Source of the DNA: Candidatus Woesearchaeota archaeon
GTDB taxonomy: Archaea; Nanobdellota; Nanobdellia; Woesearchaeales; UBA10200
DNA length: 13,946 bases
Assembly (NCBI GenBank): GCA_018302185.1
Contig: JAGVZX010000103.1
Coordinates: forward strand, 1-13,946
Direction of reading: 5' to 3'
The notes below the pieces were generated by a model. That model was given only the letters and a program-made list of their open reading frames with translations. It made no database searches and was not told the origin of the DNA. Of the stretch, positions 6,177 through 12,595 are shown one piece after another. A program made the translations under genes and the position numbers. Within the stretch, counting starts at the first letter, position 1, and each line of letters opens with the position of its first letter.

Positions 6177-7178
6177 TTATCTTCTCTTTGACAATGCTTC
6201 CATGACTTGAGCATATGAATCTTGACCAAAAATGCTACCCAGAAAAGCCCTGACTTTTTCATTGCCTGCGACTAGGTAAAAAGTATCTTTTCTATCTGGA
6301 GCAGTGGTTCCTACAAATCCTTCACCTTTAACCTGTCCAAACTTAGCTTGAGGCAACATATCTAAAAGCATATTTGCTAACATATAGTCCTCAATCCCAA
6401 TATTTTCTCTAACTGGAGCCCATGTTGCTTTAGCCTGTTCAATCCTAGCAGATAAATCTTCTCTGCTAGGTACTTCCAGCTCAGCTTCAACGATTCTGGT
6501 TACGTAAAAGTCACTAACATTTAACACTAGTGCTGCAGCCGGGTCTCCGCACACTATATCTGGATAATTTTGATTAATTATTGGCTCATCATCTGTATAA
6601 TCTTTTTTTGTATATACTAGCTTAAGAGGATCAGATGATAGAACACCCACTAAAACTTCCCTAGCTGTTCCAAAAAAATCAGTTCTCAGATGGACTGCTC
6701 TTGGCACATGCACTTCTCTGCTGACTAACACCAATTCGCCTTGTTTGGGGGATAAATAGTCAAAAACAGCTTCAGCGATTTTTTGCATCTTTAGTTTTTC
6801 ATGTAATGAGCCTGAACCATTGCCGCTTACATACGCAAAATCCACATATTTCCCTTGTCCTATTGTAAGCCCATTTTCAAATATTAATTCTGCAATCCTA
6901 CGATATAACGAAGTTAAAGTATTCGTACCATTAAACCTTAAATGATTGAGAAGAGCAGCTTGTCTTTCTGTTTCTGATGCAGTAGTTAACAAATTAGTAA
7001 TATCCTTAGAAGATGCTATTTGTTCTCTTAACAATCTATGTTGTTCATCTATTGCCTCTGTGCCTTGAATTTGTGTGCCTTGCGCAGGATCACCTGTAGG
7101 AAAGATTATATCTTTAGCGATTGTTTCCACTAATCTTACCAGTTCCTTCAATTCCTGGATTCTTTGTTCATCTGGCAT
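6177..7178 (-). CDS. Uncharacterised protein
   Basis: A 333-residue soluble protein that I do not recognise. The ATG at 7178 is preferred over an in-frame TTG at 7187 because the ATG is canonical and close to an upstream TATA-like stretch. Residues 1-90 are helical and charged, with a Thr/Gly/Gln-rich loop near 30-45. The middle (about 95-220) alternates strands and helices, including 'YVDFAYVSGNGSGSLHEK', 'GELVLVSREVHVPRAVHLRTDFFG' and an acidic 'DDEP' loop. The C-terminal part has 'GIEDYMLANMLLDMLPQAKFGQVKG' and ends in a helix. No signal peptide, membrane segment or metal motif is seen. It converges with nnrD across an 18-bp gap and is divergent from the pilin-like gene. Confidence 0.75.
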   Translation of the reverse strand: MPDEQRIQELKELVRLVETIAKDIIFPTGDPAQGTQIQGTEAIDEQHRLLREQIASSKDITNLLTTASETERQAALLNHLRFNGTNTLTSLYRRIAELIFENGLTIGQGKYVDFAYVSGNGSGSLHEKLKMQKIAEAVFDYLSPKQGELVLVSREVHVPRAVHLRTDFFGTAREVLVGVLSSDPLKLVYTKKDYTDDEPIINQNYPDIVCGDPAAALVLNVSDFYVTRIVEAELEVPSREDLSARIEQAKATWAPVRENIGIEDYMLANMLLDMLPQAKFGQVKGEGFVGTTAPDRKDTFYLVAGNEKVRAFLGSIFGQDSYAQVMEALSKRR

Positions 7179-7187
7179 CTGAATCAA

Positions 7188-7359
7188 CTTATAATGAAGT
7201 TTTAGATAAATTAATAAATATTCAACTTAATATAATTGCATTATAAAAATTTAGTGACATAAATCAATTAAGTTTATATATTTGCCAACATTAACATAAA
7301 ATAGGTGATAGATAATCAAAAAAAAGAATGATTCTAAAAAGTGGTGCAAATACTCAATT
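7188..7359. promoter_or_regulatory. Divergent promoter region
   Basis: This 172-bp AT-rich gap serves genes on both sides. On the minus strand, ATATTTATTAATTTATC (about 7205-7221) is a likely TATA region for the gene starting at 7178. On the plus strand, TTTATATATTT (7273-7283) predicts transcription from about 7302 toward the pilin-like gene, with a leader of about 58 bases. That leader contains AGGTGAT (7303-7309) and two tiny overlapping reading frames, described among the findings. Confidence 0.5.
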
Positions 7360-7641
7360 ATGACAAGAAGAAATATTTATTCCAATACTTCTGCCCAGCT
7401 CTGGTCATATGACATAATAGTTGCAGTTGTATTATTTATTCTTGCGTTCATCGGATTTTATGCAAACCAGAATTATACTGATACGAGAAGGCAGCTTGGA
7501 ATCGGAAAAGATTTCTGCATACACTTTGAGGATGCAGACGGCAATATCCTCAACATCAGCGGTAGAACAACAATAGGCAGCAGCAAGATAAACGTCACAT
7601 TAGATGAGGCTGGAACAACATTTCAGTGCGGAGATGCGTAA
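7360..7641 (+). CDS. Small pilin-like protein with class III signal-type N-terminus
   Basis: A 93-residue protein with a basic N-terminus (residues 1-12), then Q13-L-W-S-Y-D18 followed by a single hydrophobic helix (about 19-36), then a short extracellular-type domain with two Cys (C53, C90) and Asn-x-Ser/Thr sites. The order of positive charge, small residue, Gln, Asp/Glu a few places later and a hydrophobic stretch is that of archaeal type IV pilin-like preproteins. These are cut by a prepilin peptidase between the residue before Gln and Gln, here A12/Q13. No pilus assembly ATPase or membrane platform gene is nearby. Minor pilin is my best guess; a plain single-pass membrane protein is the alternative. 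The nearest ribosome-site-like sequence (GGTG 7343-7346) is 13 bases from the ATG, so initiation is not clear. Confidence 0.65.
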   Translation: MTRRNIYSNTSAQLWSYDIIVAVVLFILAFIGFYANQNYTDTRRQLGIGKDFCIHFEDADGNILNISGRTTIGSSKINVTLDEAGTTFQCGDA

Positions 7642-7686
7642 AAGATTAGCAGATTCCAGATAATTCTAACTTTCTTATATGCAAAG

Positions 7687-7696
7687 CTTTTTAATC
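7687..7696 (+). promoter_or_regulatory. TATA box of the MATE gene
   Basis: CTTTTTAATC is centred about 27 bases before the ATG at 7719. No ribosome site lies between them, so a leaderless mRNA is expected. Confidence 0.5.
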
Positions 7697-7718
7697 TATT
7701 GGCTTAATCTAGAATATT

Positions 7719-9074
7719 ATGCGCGAACAGATTCTAAATGCAAACATACCGAAAACTATCTTGAAGCTTGCATGGCCTAACATGATTGGCTTCCTGATGC
7801 AGGTCAGCTATAACTTAGCTGATACAATATTTGTAGGCAGATTGGGTGCAGAAGCTATTGCTGCTGTCAGTCTGGCTTTCCCTATAGATTTGTTCATGTA
7901 TGCATTAGGTGGTGGCTTAGTTGCAGGCACAACAAGCTTGCTCTCTAGATATATCGGTGCAAAGAAATATAAGAATGCTGATAATGCAGCTGAGCATTCA
8001 ATGCTAATAGCATTAGTGCTCTCCGTATTCTTTACAATTGTTGGATTGTTATTTATGAAGCCATTGTTTGTTTTTTTAGGCGCGACAAGCAGCATTCTCC
8101 CTATGAGCATAGAATATAGCAGATGGATTTTCTTAGGCAGCGGCTCAATATTCTTCTTTTTAGCAGCATCTGCAATCATAAGAAGCGAAGGTGATATGAA
8201 AACTTACATGAAGTTTATGGGTATTAGTGTTGTGTTAAATCTGATTTTAGACCCGATATTTATCTTTGGCATTTCCATTGCAGGCATTTCTATAATTCCA
8301 TCAATGGGTGTTGCAGGAGCTGCAATAGCAACAGTTATAGCCAGAGTTGTCGGATGTGTCTTGGTCTTAAATCATCTCCTAAAAGACAGATCCTTGGTAA
8401 AATTAAGATTGAAAGATTTCAAATATAACTACCAGTTTATTAAGAACATTTTCTCAGTGGGCATTCCTAGCTCATTATCGCAATTAGTCATGTCTGTTGG
8501 TGTCTTATTGCTTACAAAACTGACTGCAAACTTTGGAGAAGCAGCGATTGCTGCATATGGCATAGGATTTAAGCTTGATACTGTTGCATTTCTACCAACA
8601 TTAGGCATTGGCATTGCAATATTGACGATGGTCGGGCAGAATTTCGGTGCAAAAAACTATGCGCGCGCAAAGAGCATCGCTTGGGTAGGCTGCCTAATGA
8701 CTGGAGTTTTTATGCTTGCAATTTCATTGATATTTTTATCTGCTCCAAAGTTTTTTGTCTCTGTTTTTAATAATAATCCTGAATTGATAAGGTATGGCGC
8801 TTCTTATATCAGATACATTGCCCCAACTTATGTATTCCTTGGGTTTATAATGATACTTTCTTTTGCATTCCAGGGATTTGGACGCGGCATTCCTGGAATA
8901 GCTATTGCATTATTTAGATTAGGCATAATTGCAGTTCCTGCTGCTTATTTGCTTGCACTAAATTTTGGATTTGGATTGACAGGAGTGTGGATAGCAATCG
9001 CTGCAAGTAATGTGCTGACTGCAATATTTAGTGCTGCTTGGTTTTATTGGTTTAAAGTTGAGAAGATAAGATAG
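7719..9074 (+). CDS. MATE family multidrug/metabolite exporter
   Basis: A 451-residue protein with about twelve membrane helices in two pseudo-symmetric halves, the usual MATE length (about 440-470). The first helix carries P20 and D35 with the spacing of the conserved Pro and Asp (P26 and D41) of the archaeal PfMATE, where they take part in cation coupling. The signature 'NLADTIFVGRLG' follows. The internal repeat is visible: 'SRYIGAKKYKNA' in the first half matches 'GQNFGAKNYARA' in the second, each after a helix-loop segment. MATE proteins export cationic or amphipathic compounds in exchange for Na+ or H+. The substrate cannot be assigned. It is a single-gene unit with its own TATA box; the following gene has another promoter. 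Confidence 0.93.
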   Translation: MREQILNANIPKTILKLAWPNMIGFLMQVSYNLADTIFVGRLGAEAIAAVSLAFPIDLFMYALGGGLVAGTTSLLSRYIGAKKYKNADNAAEHSMLIALVLSVFFTIVGLLFMKPLFVFLGATSSILPMSIEYSRWIFLGSGSIFFFLAASAIIRSEGDMKTYMKFMGISVVLNLILDPIFIFGISIAGISIIPSMGVAGAAIATVIARVVGCVLVLNHLLKDRSLVKLRLKDFKYNYQFIKNIFSVGIPSSLSQLVMSVGVLLLTKLTANFGEAAIAAYGIGFKLDTVAFLPTLGIGIAILTMVGQNFGAKNYARAKSIAWVGCLMTGVFMLAISLIFLSAPKFFVSVFNNNPELIRYGASYIRYIAPTYVFLGFIMILSFAFQGFGRGIPGIAIALFRLGIIAVPAAYLLALNFGFGLTGVWIAIAASNVLTAIFSAAWFYWFKVEKIR

Positions 9075-9133
9075 ATAATAAGGACGAAAATAATAATAAG
9101 CTAAATCTTAAGAAATAACAAGTATTTGTGCCA

Positions 9134-9148
9134 AAACCTATATATACT
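9134..9148 (+). promoter_or_regulatory. TATA box of the metzincin gene
   Basis: AAAACCTATATATAC is a strong TATA element predicting transcription from about 9168-9172, roughly ten bases before the GTG at 9180. It is almost identical to the element at 1881-1894 before the flavoprotein gene. Confidence 0.55.
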
Positions 9149-9179
9149 TGAATTTCTTTACTACTTTAATATTAAGTGA

Positions 9180-10154
9180 GTGATACATGCTTTAAGAGGT
9201 GTTGTAGCGATTGACCTACTTGATATACTAAAGCAAGGTGCCCGTGTAGCAGTGGTTACTGTTCCGATAGGCTTAGCTAGCGGTTGTGCTGCAATACAAA
9301 AAACTACAGATTTGACTGATTCTGAAATTTCTGATGTTATAGATGCACCAGCTACGAGAATGTCTGGATTAAGTCCAGATTCTTCGCAAGTGCCTGATAT
9401 TTCTATAACAACTGATACTTTGACAACACTTTCTCCACAAAAGATTTCTCTTAAGGATAAGCTTTTGCAGGAGATTGCGCAAACTAATGAGAAAATTATG
9501 GCAAGCACTAATACATATGGGTCAAATGATGTAATTATAAATATAGATGTTGCATTAGACAGGCAATCTAGAAGAGTATTCGGCGAGAGATGGGAACAAA
9601 AGATATATGCAATAATGCAGGAATATGAAAAGATATTCAACAAGATAAATTTCCCTAGCAACGGCACAGGGGTGGAGCCTCAGATCAGGTTTAGGGTTTC
9701 AGGCTTTTATTACCTTTCGCATAACACTAACAATGACTTAGATGTCCTAAAAAAATTAAAAGATAGCCTGCCAGCAAGAGCTGGTCATCGTGTTATCGGT
9801 TTTGTTGGAGGAGACCTATATTCTGGTAAACTTAGAAAAGATTACTCCACATTAGGAAGAGTAGATGATGTGCCTGGAAAGTATTGTGTAATTGAATGCA
9901 AAGATGGAAAGATGCCAGACATCGTTTTGATAGTAGTCCACGAGCTTGCGCATTCATACGGCGCAACGCATGTAGACAAAAAAGATTCGATCATGTATCC
10001 GGAAGAGACAGAAAAACGACCAACAGGATTTAATCGAAGAGCAGAACAAGAGATCAGGGCAGAAATTTCAAGCGCATACAGGATGAATTCACCAAGTTCG
10101 CATCAGTATAGGAGAGATTTAGGAGAAAATAGAAGAAAATTTACTAGAAGATAA
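9180..10154 (+). CDS. Metzincin-type zinc metalloprotease with possible lipoprotein signal
   Basis: A 324-residue protein. H254-E-L-A-H-S-Y-G-A-T-H264 is a complete HExxHxxGxxH zinc site (three His ligands, E255 as general base), and S-I-M272-Y-P eight residues later is the Met-turn. Together they define a metzincin; the pattern is closest to matrixin-like (M10) proteases and lacks the Cys cluster of archaemetzincins. The N-terminus has K18 and R22, a hydrophobic stretch (23-35) and C36 in LASGC, a plausible lipobox, so the catalytic domain would face outside on a Ser/Thr-rich tether (37-85). The GTG at 9180 is taken as start because it opens the frame just after a good TATA box. GAGGTG at 9196-9201 lies inside the frame with no standard in-frame start 5-10 bases later. 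It ends 1 bp from the convergent hydrolase gene. Confidence 0.85.
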   Translation: MIHALRGVVAIDLLDILKQGARVAVVTVPIGLASGCAAIQKTTDLTDSEISDVIDAPATRMSGLSPDSSQVPDISITTDTLTTLSPQKISLKDKLLQEIAQTNEKIMASTNTYGSNDVIINIDVALDRQSRRVFGERWEQKIYAIMQEYEKIFNKINFPSNGTGVEPQIRFRVSGFYYLSHNTNNDLDVLKKLKDSLPARAGHRVIGFVGGDLYSGKLRKDYSTLGRVDDVPGKYCVIECKDGKMPDIVLIVVHELAHSYGATHVDKKDSIMYPEETEKRPTGFNRRAEQEIRAEISSAYRMNSPSSHQYRRDLGENRRKFTRR

Positions 10155-10155
10155 T

Positions 10156-10800
10156 TTATTCAGGTTTCAAAAGCACAACATCAATCTTGCAGTTATTCTT
10201 AAAAGTTATTCCATCCTCCCATTTCCCTACAATATCCCCATAGTGCATAGGCAGAGCTAATTTTGGCTTGAATGTATTGACAGTATTAGCTGCATCTAAA
10301 GCATCCATCGTGTAAGTGCCACCGATAGGAACAAGTGCAACATCAATGCCTTTTTTATCATCTTTCAATGCAAGCATCTCTGGAGTTGCATCTGTGTCTC
10401 CTGCATGATAAATTCTTAGATTATTTGCATTAAAGACATAGCCGTTCCAGTTATTATTGCGCGGATGGAATTGTTTTGCGGGATTGTATGCTGGAATAGC
10501 TTCTATCTCAATTCCAAAAACAGTTAATCTGTTGCTAGGAGTTAGTAGTTTTGAGTTTTTAGGGAATTTATCCACTACTTCTTTGACAGAAACAATTATA
10601 GTTTCAGGCTTTAGAATTTTGTTTATATCTTCTGGAGAAAAGTGGTCAAAATGAGGATGGCTTACAAGGATCAGATCTGCCTTATCTTCTGGTGCATCTG
10701 TGTGCTTTAGCTTCCAAGGATCGCAATAGATAACTTTGCCAGTAACTCTATCTGCAATCTTAAATGATGCATGTCCGAGCCATGTGATGTTTGATATCAT
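10156..10800 (-). CDS. UPF0173/UlaG-like metal-dependent hydrolase (metallo-beta-lactamase fold)
   Basis: A 214-residue protein with the metallo-beta-lactamase metal motif H48-P-H50-F-D52-H53, further ligands in 'YHAGDTD' (H132, D135) and 'PMHYGD' (H186), and an N-terminal 'WLGHASFKI' strand typical of the YtkL/UPF0173 group. Members have little more than the catalytic core and are usually about 220-230 residues long, so this one is complete. Substrates of the group are mostly unknown; UlaG itself is an L-ascorbate-6-phosphate lactonase, and others act on phosphodiesters or lactones. It is probably cytoplasmic, as no signal sequence is seen. Its ATG lies about 26 bases from a TATA box (10821-10830), so it is leaderless. 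It is divergent from the Cys-repeat lipoprotein gene. Confidence 0.92.
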   Translation of the reverse strand: MISNITWLGHASFKIADRVTGKVIYCDPWKLKHTDAPEDKADLILVSHPHFDHFSPEDINKILKPETIIVSVKEVVDKFPKNSKLLTPSNRLTVFGIEIEAIPAYNPAKQFHPRNNNWNGYVFNANNLRIYHAGDTDATPEMLALKDDKKGIDVALVPIGGTYTMDALDAANTVNTFKPKLALPMHYGDIVGKWEDGITFKNNCKIDVVLLKPE

Positions 10801-10820
10801 AAATAAGATTAAGTTAAGCT

Positions 10821-10841
10821 CTTATAAAAAGTTTTTTATAC
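10821..10841. promoter_or_regulatory. Back-to-back TATA boxes of a divergent gene pair
   Basis: TTTTTATAAG on the minus strand (10821-10830) is centred 26 bases before the ATG at 10800. TTTTTTATAC on the plus strand (10832-10841) is centred 28 bases before the ATG at 10865. Both genes appear leaderless. With one base between the two elements, the two TBP complexes could not easily bind at once. Confidence 0.6.
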
Positions 10842-10864
10842 AACTCAGTTCTAATACCATAAAC

Positions 10865-12058
10865 ATGAGACGCAGCTTGATGAGTTTGATAAGTGTATTA
10901 ATTTTCTCAGTTATATTATTGACTTCTTGCAATAATAGACTAGTTGTTGATAATAAAGAGAATAAATCCTTTAATGATGCAAACTTCAATCCAACCCCAA
11001 ACTGCACCCAAGTAGGAAGCAGATTTGACTGCTATGCAAGATTTTTTCAGGATTCAGTAAAATATTTAGGTCCTGAAAATGCATTGAAATTAATTGAAGG
11101 ATTAGATAAGAATGATTCATTTGTGCATGGGCAATGCCACCAGTTGGTGCATGTATTAGGCAGAGCCTCTTTTGATTATTACAGTGATGCAATTAAAGCA
11201 TATTCTCACGGAACACCTTTCTGCTGGAGTGGCTATTATCATGGCATTCTTGAACAGTATCTTAAGAGATCGCCTGAGATTAAAACTGCAGTGAAAAACA
11301 TTTGCAAATCTGATGAGATAAGGCAGACTGGTTACTTGCATTACCAATGCGTGCATGGGTTAGGCCATGGATTGATGTATTATTTTGACAATGAAATTTT
11401 CCCATCGTTAGAGCACTGTGACCTATTGGAAGATGACTGGAGCAGAACTTCTTGTTATGGCGGGGTTTTCATGGAAAATATAATTGCAGACGAGCTTGGC
11501 AACAAGGACCATACTGCCAAATACCTAAAAACCGATGATACTATTTATCCCTGCAATGCTGTAGATTATAGATATAAGGAAAGATGTTATATTATGGTCA
11601 CTTCACATATACTGAAAGTTAATGGATATAATTTTGAGGATGCATTCGTAAAGTGCGCAAATGTCGAGCCAAGTTATGGAAATGAGTTCAAAGAGATCTG
11701 TTTTGTCAGCATAGGCAGAGATGCATCTGGCAGCACAAAAAGTGATCCTGATAGGACACTAGCCAAATGCGCAATGGCAAAAATTTTATCATTAAATGCA
11801 ACAACAGCAAATTTAACAACTATTGCAGAAGAACAGTGTATAATCGGCGCAGCTAAGGATTTTGTGAGCAATTTTGCAGGCGCAAAAGAAGCTGCTGTGA
11901 TGTGCAAGAAGCTTTCAGGCAAATTAAGGCAGAAATGCGTGATAGCGATGGCAAACATACTTAGCACATTATTTTCTGACCAAGATAAGAAATTAGCTGA
12001 ATGCAAAGCATTAGTGCCAGATGACTATGATGATTGTGTAAAAGGGCTGGATTATTGA
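10865..12058 (+). CDS. Lipobox protein with tandem Cys-pair helical repeats
   Basis: A 397-residue protein. The N-terminus (RR, hydrophobic 8-19, LLTSC with C22) is a clear lipoprotein-type signal, so the mature protein should be anchored outside the membrane. The ATG at 10865 is chosen over earlier in-frame codons because a TATA box lies at leaderless spacing and the signal sequence starts there. The rest is a tandem repeat. Cys at 162, 197, 241, 279, 325 and 358 are each followed by a second Cys at 185, 230, 264, 302, 347 and 380 (gaps 23, 33, 23, 23, 22, 22) and then by the next first Cys 11-23 residues later, ending at C391. The N-terminal units (C56, C91, C120, C147) are His-rich: 'HGQCHQLVH' and 'CVHGLGHG'. 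Helical hairpins stapled by disulfides, or a metal or heme site at the His/Cys cluster, are possible. I cannot name the family. Confidence 0.82.
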   Translation: MRRSLMSLISVLIFSVILLTSCNNRLVVDNKENKSFNDANFNPTPNCTQVGSRFDCYARFFQDSVKYLGPENALKLIEGLDKNDSFVHGQCHQLVHVLGRASFDYYSDAIKAYSHGTPFCWSGYYHGILEQYLKRSPEIKTAVKNICKSDEIRQTGYLHYQCVHGLGHGLMYYFDNEIFPSLEHCDLLEDDWSRTSCYGGVFMENIIADELGNKDHTAKYLKTDDTIYPCNAVDYRYKERCYIMVTSHILKVNGYNFEDAFVKCANVEPSYGNEFKEICFVSIGRDASGSTKSDPDRTLAKCAMAKILSLNATTANLTTIAEEQCIIGAAKDFVSNFAGAKEAAVMCKKLSGKLRQKCVIAMANILSTLFSDQDKKLAECKALVPDDYDDCVKGLDY

Positions 12059-12532
12059 CTATCTCATCAATCTTATCTTCCCTTTGCTTTCAATCAGATA
12101 TCCTTTTGTTATTAGATCATTGATAAGGAACTCGCCATATTTATCAATCAATTCTATAGCATCTTTTCCTTGTTCACCACCAACTTCCTTAAGAATTTCT
12201 GTAGTTAAGTTATTCGAGCCTGAGTCAGTTTTTTTCGTTTCTTTCTTATCTGATTTAGAAGATTTACCAATTCTCTCAGTTTTCCTGCCCTTATACTTGC
12301 TCTTATACTCCTTAACTTCAGAATTTGCTGCGATGAAATCACGCACTGCAACAACATGCTTGCACTCTCCTCCAAATCTTTTCAATCTGAATTGATAATG
12401 TGGGCAGGTGCAGGTTTTTGCATCTATATCAACTGTGTAGAAAGTTCCTTTAGTATGCGATTCTACTTCATAGATCGATGCATCCTTTTTGTTGATGGCT
12501 GGCATGATAGTATTGGCTATATCCATAAGCAT
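12059..12532 (-). CDS. SWIM zinc-finger protein
   Basis: A 157-residue protein with a SWIM domain: C41-x-C43-x13-C57-x-H59 inside the typical strand-strand-helix context ('FYTVDIDAKTCTCPHYQF...CKHVVAVRDF'). SWIM fingers bind DNA or protein and occur in Swi2/Snf2 ATPases, MuDR transposases and recombination partners of the Shu2/SWS1 type. Here the domain stands alone, followed by a Lys/Ser-rich linker (about 75-105) and a C-terminal segment (110-157, ending 'GYLIESKGKIRLMR') that looks like a small helical or winged-helix module. A role in DNA or RNA transactions is likely but unproven. The first ATG (12532) is used; a second ATG two codons later is equally possible. A minus-strand TATA-like stretch at 12559-12571 precedes it. 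Its stop codon abuts that of the convergent gene with no base between. Confidence 0.85.
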   Translation of the reverse strand: MLMDIANTIMPAINKKDASIYEVESHTKGTFYTVDIDAKTCTCPHYQFRLKRFGGECKHVVAVRDFIAANSEVKEYKSKYKGRKTERIGKSSKSDKKETKKTDSGSNNLTTEILKEVGGEQGKDAIELIDKYGEFLINDLITKGYLIESKGKIRLMR

Positions 12533-12558
12533 TAGTTATATGTATTAAATGCAATTAG

Positions 12559-12571
12559 AATATAAAAATTT
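12559..12571 (-). promoter_or_regulatory. TATA-like element of the SWIM gene
   Basis: The minus strand reads AAATTTTTATATT, centred about 33 bases before the ATG at 12532. This gives a very short leader or a start at the second ATG (12526). The same 63-bp gap must also end transcription of the Cys-rich gene upstream, and no distinct terminator is visible. Confidence 0.4.
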
Positions 12572-12595
12572 ATATCTAAGAAATTAAATTATTTA

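Noticed and set aside
9161..9667. 168-codon open frame on the minus strand opposite the protease
   Set aside because: It is a hydrophobic, Ser/Cys/Ile-rich shadow frame covering the conserved plus-strand gene and its promoter.
10736..10864. Longer start for the Cys-repeat protein
   Set aside because: The extra 43 residues would overlap the divergent hydrolase gene and its promoter and would bury the lipoprotein signal.
12059..12532. Transposase-derived origin of the SWIM protein
   Set aside because: SWIM domains occur in MuDR transposases, but there are no catalytic residues, terminal repeats or target duplications nearby.
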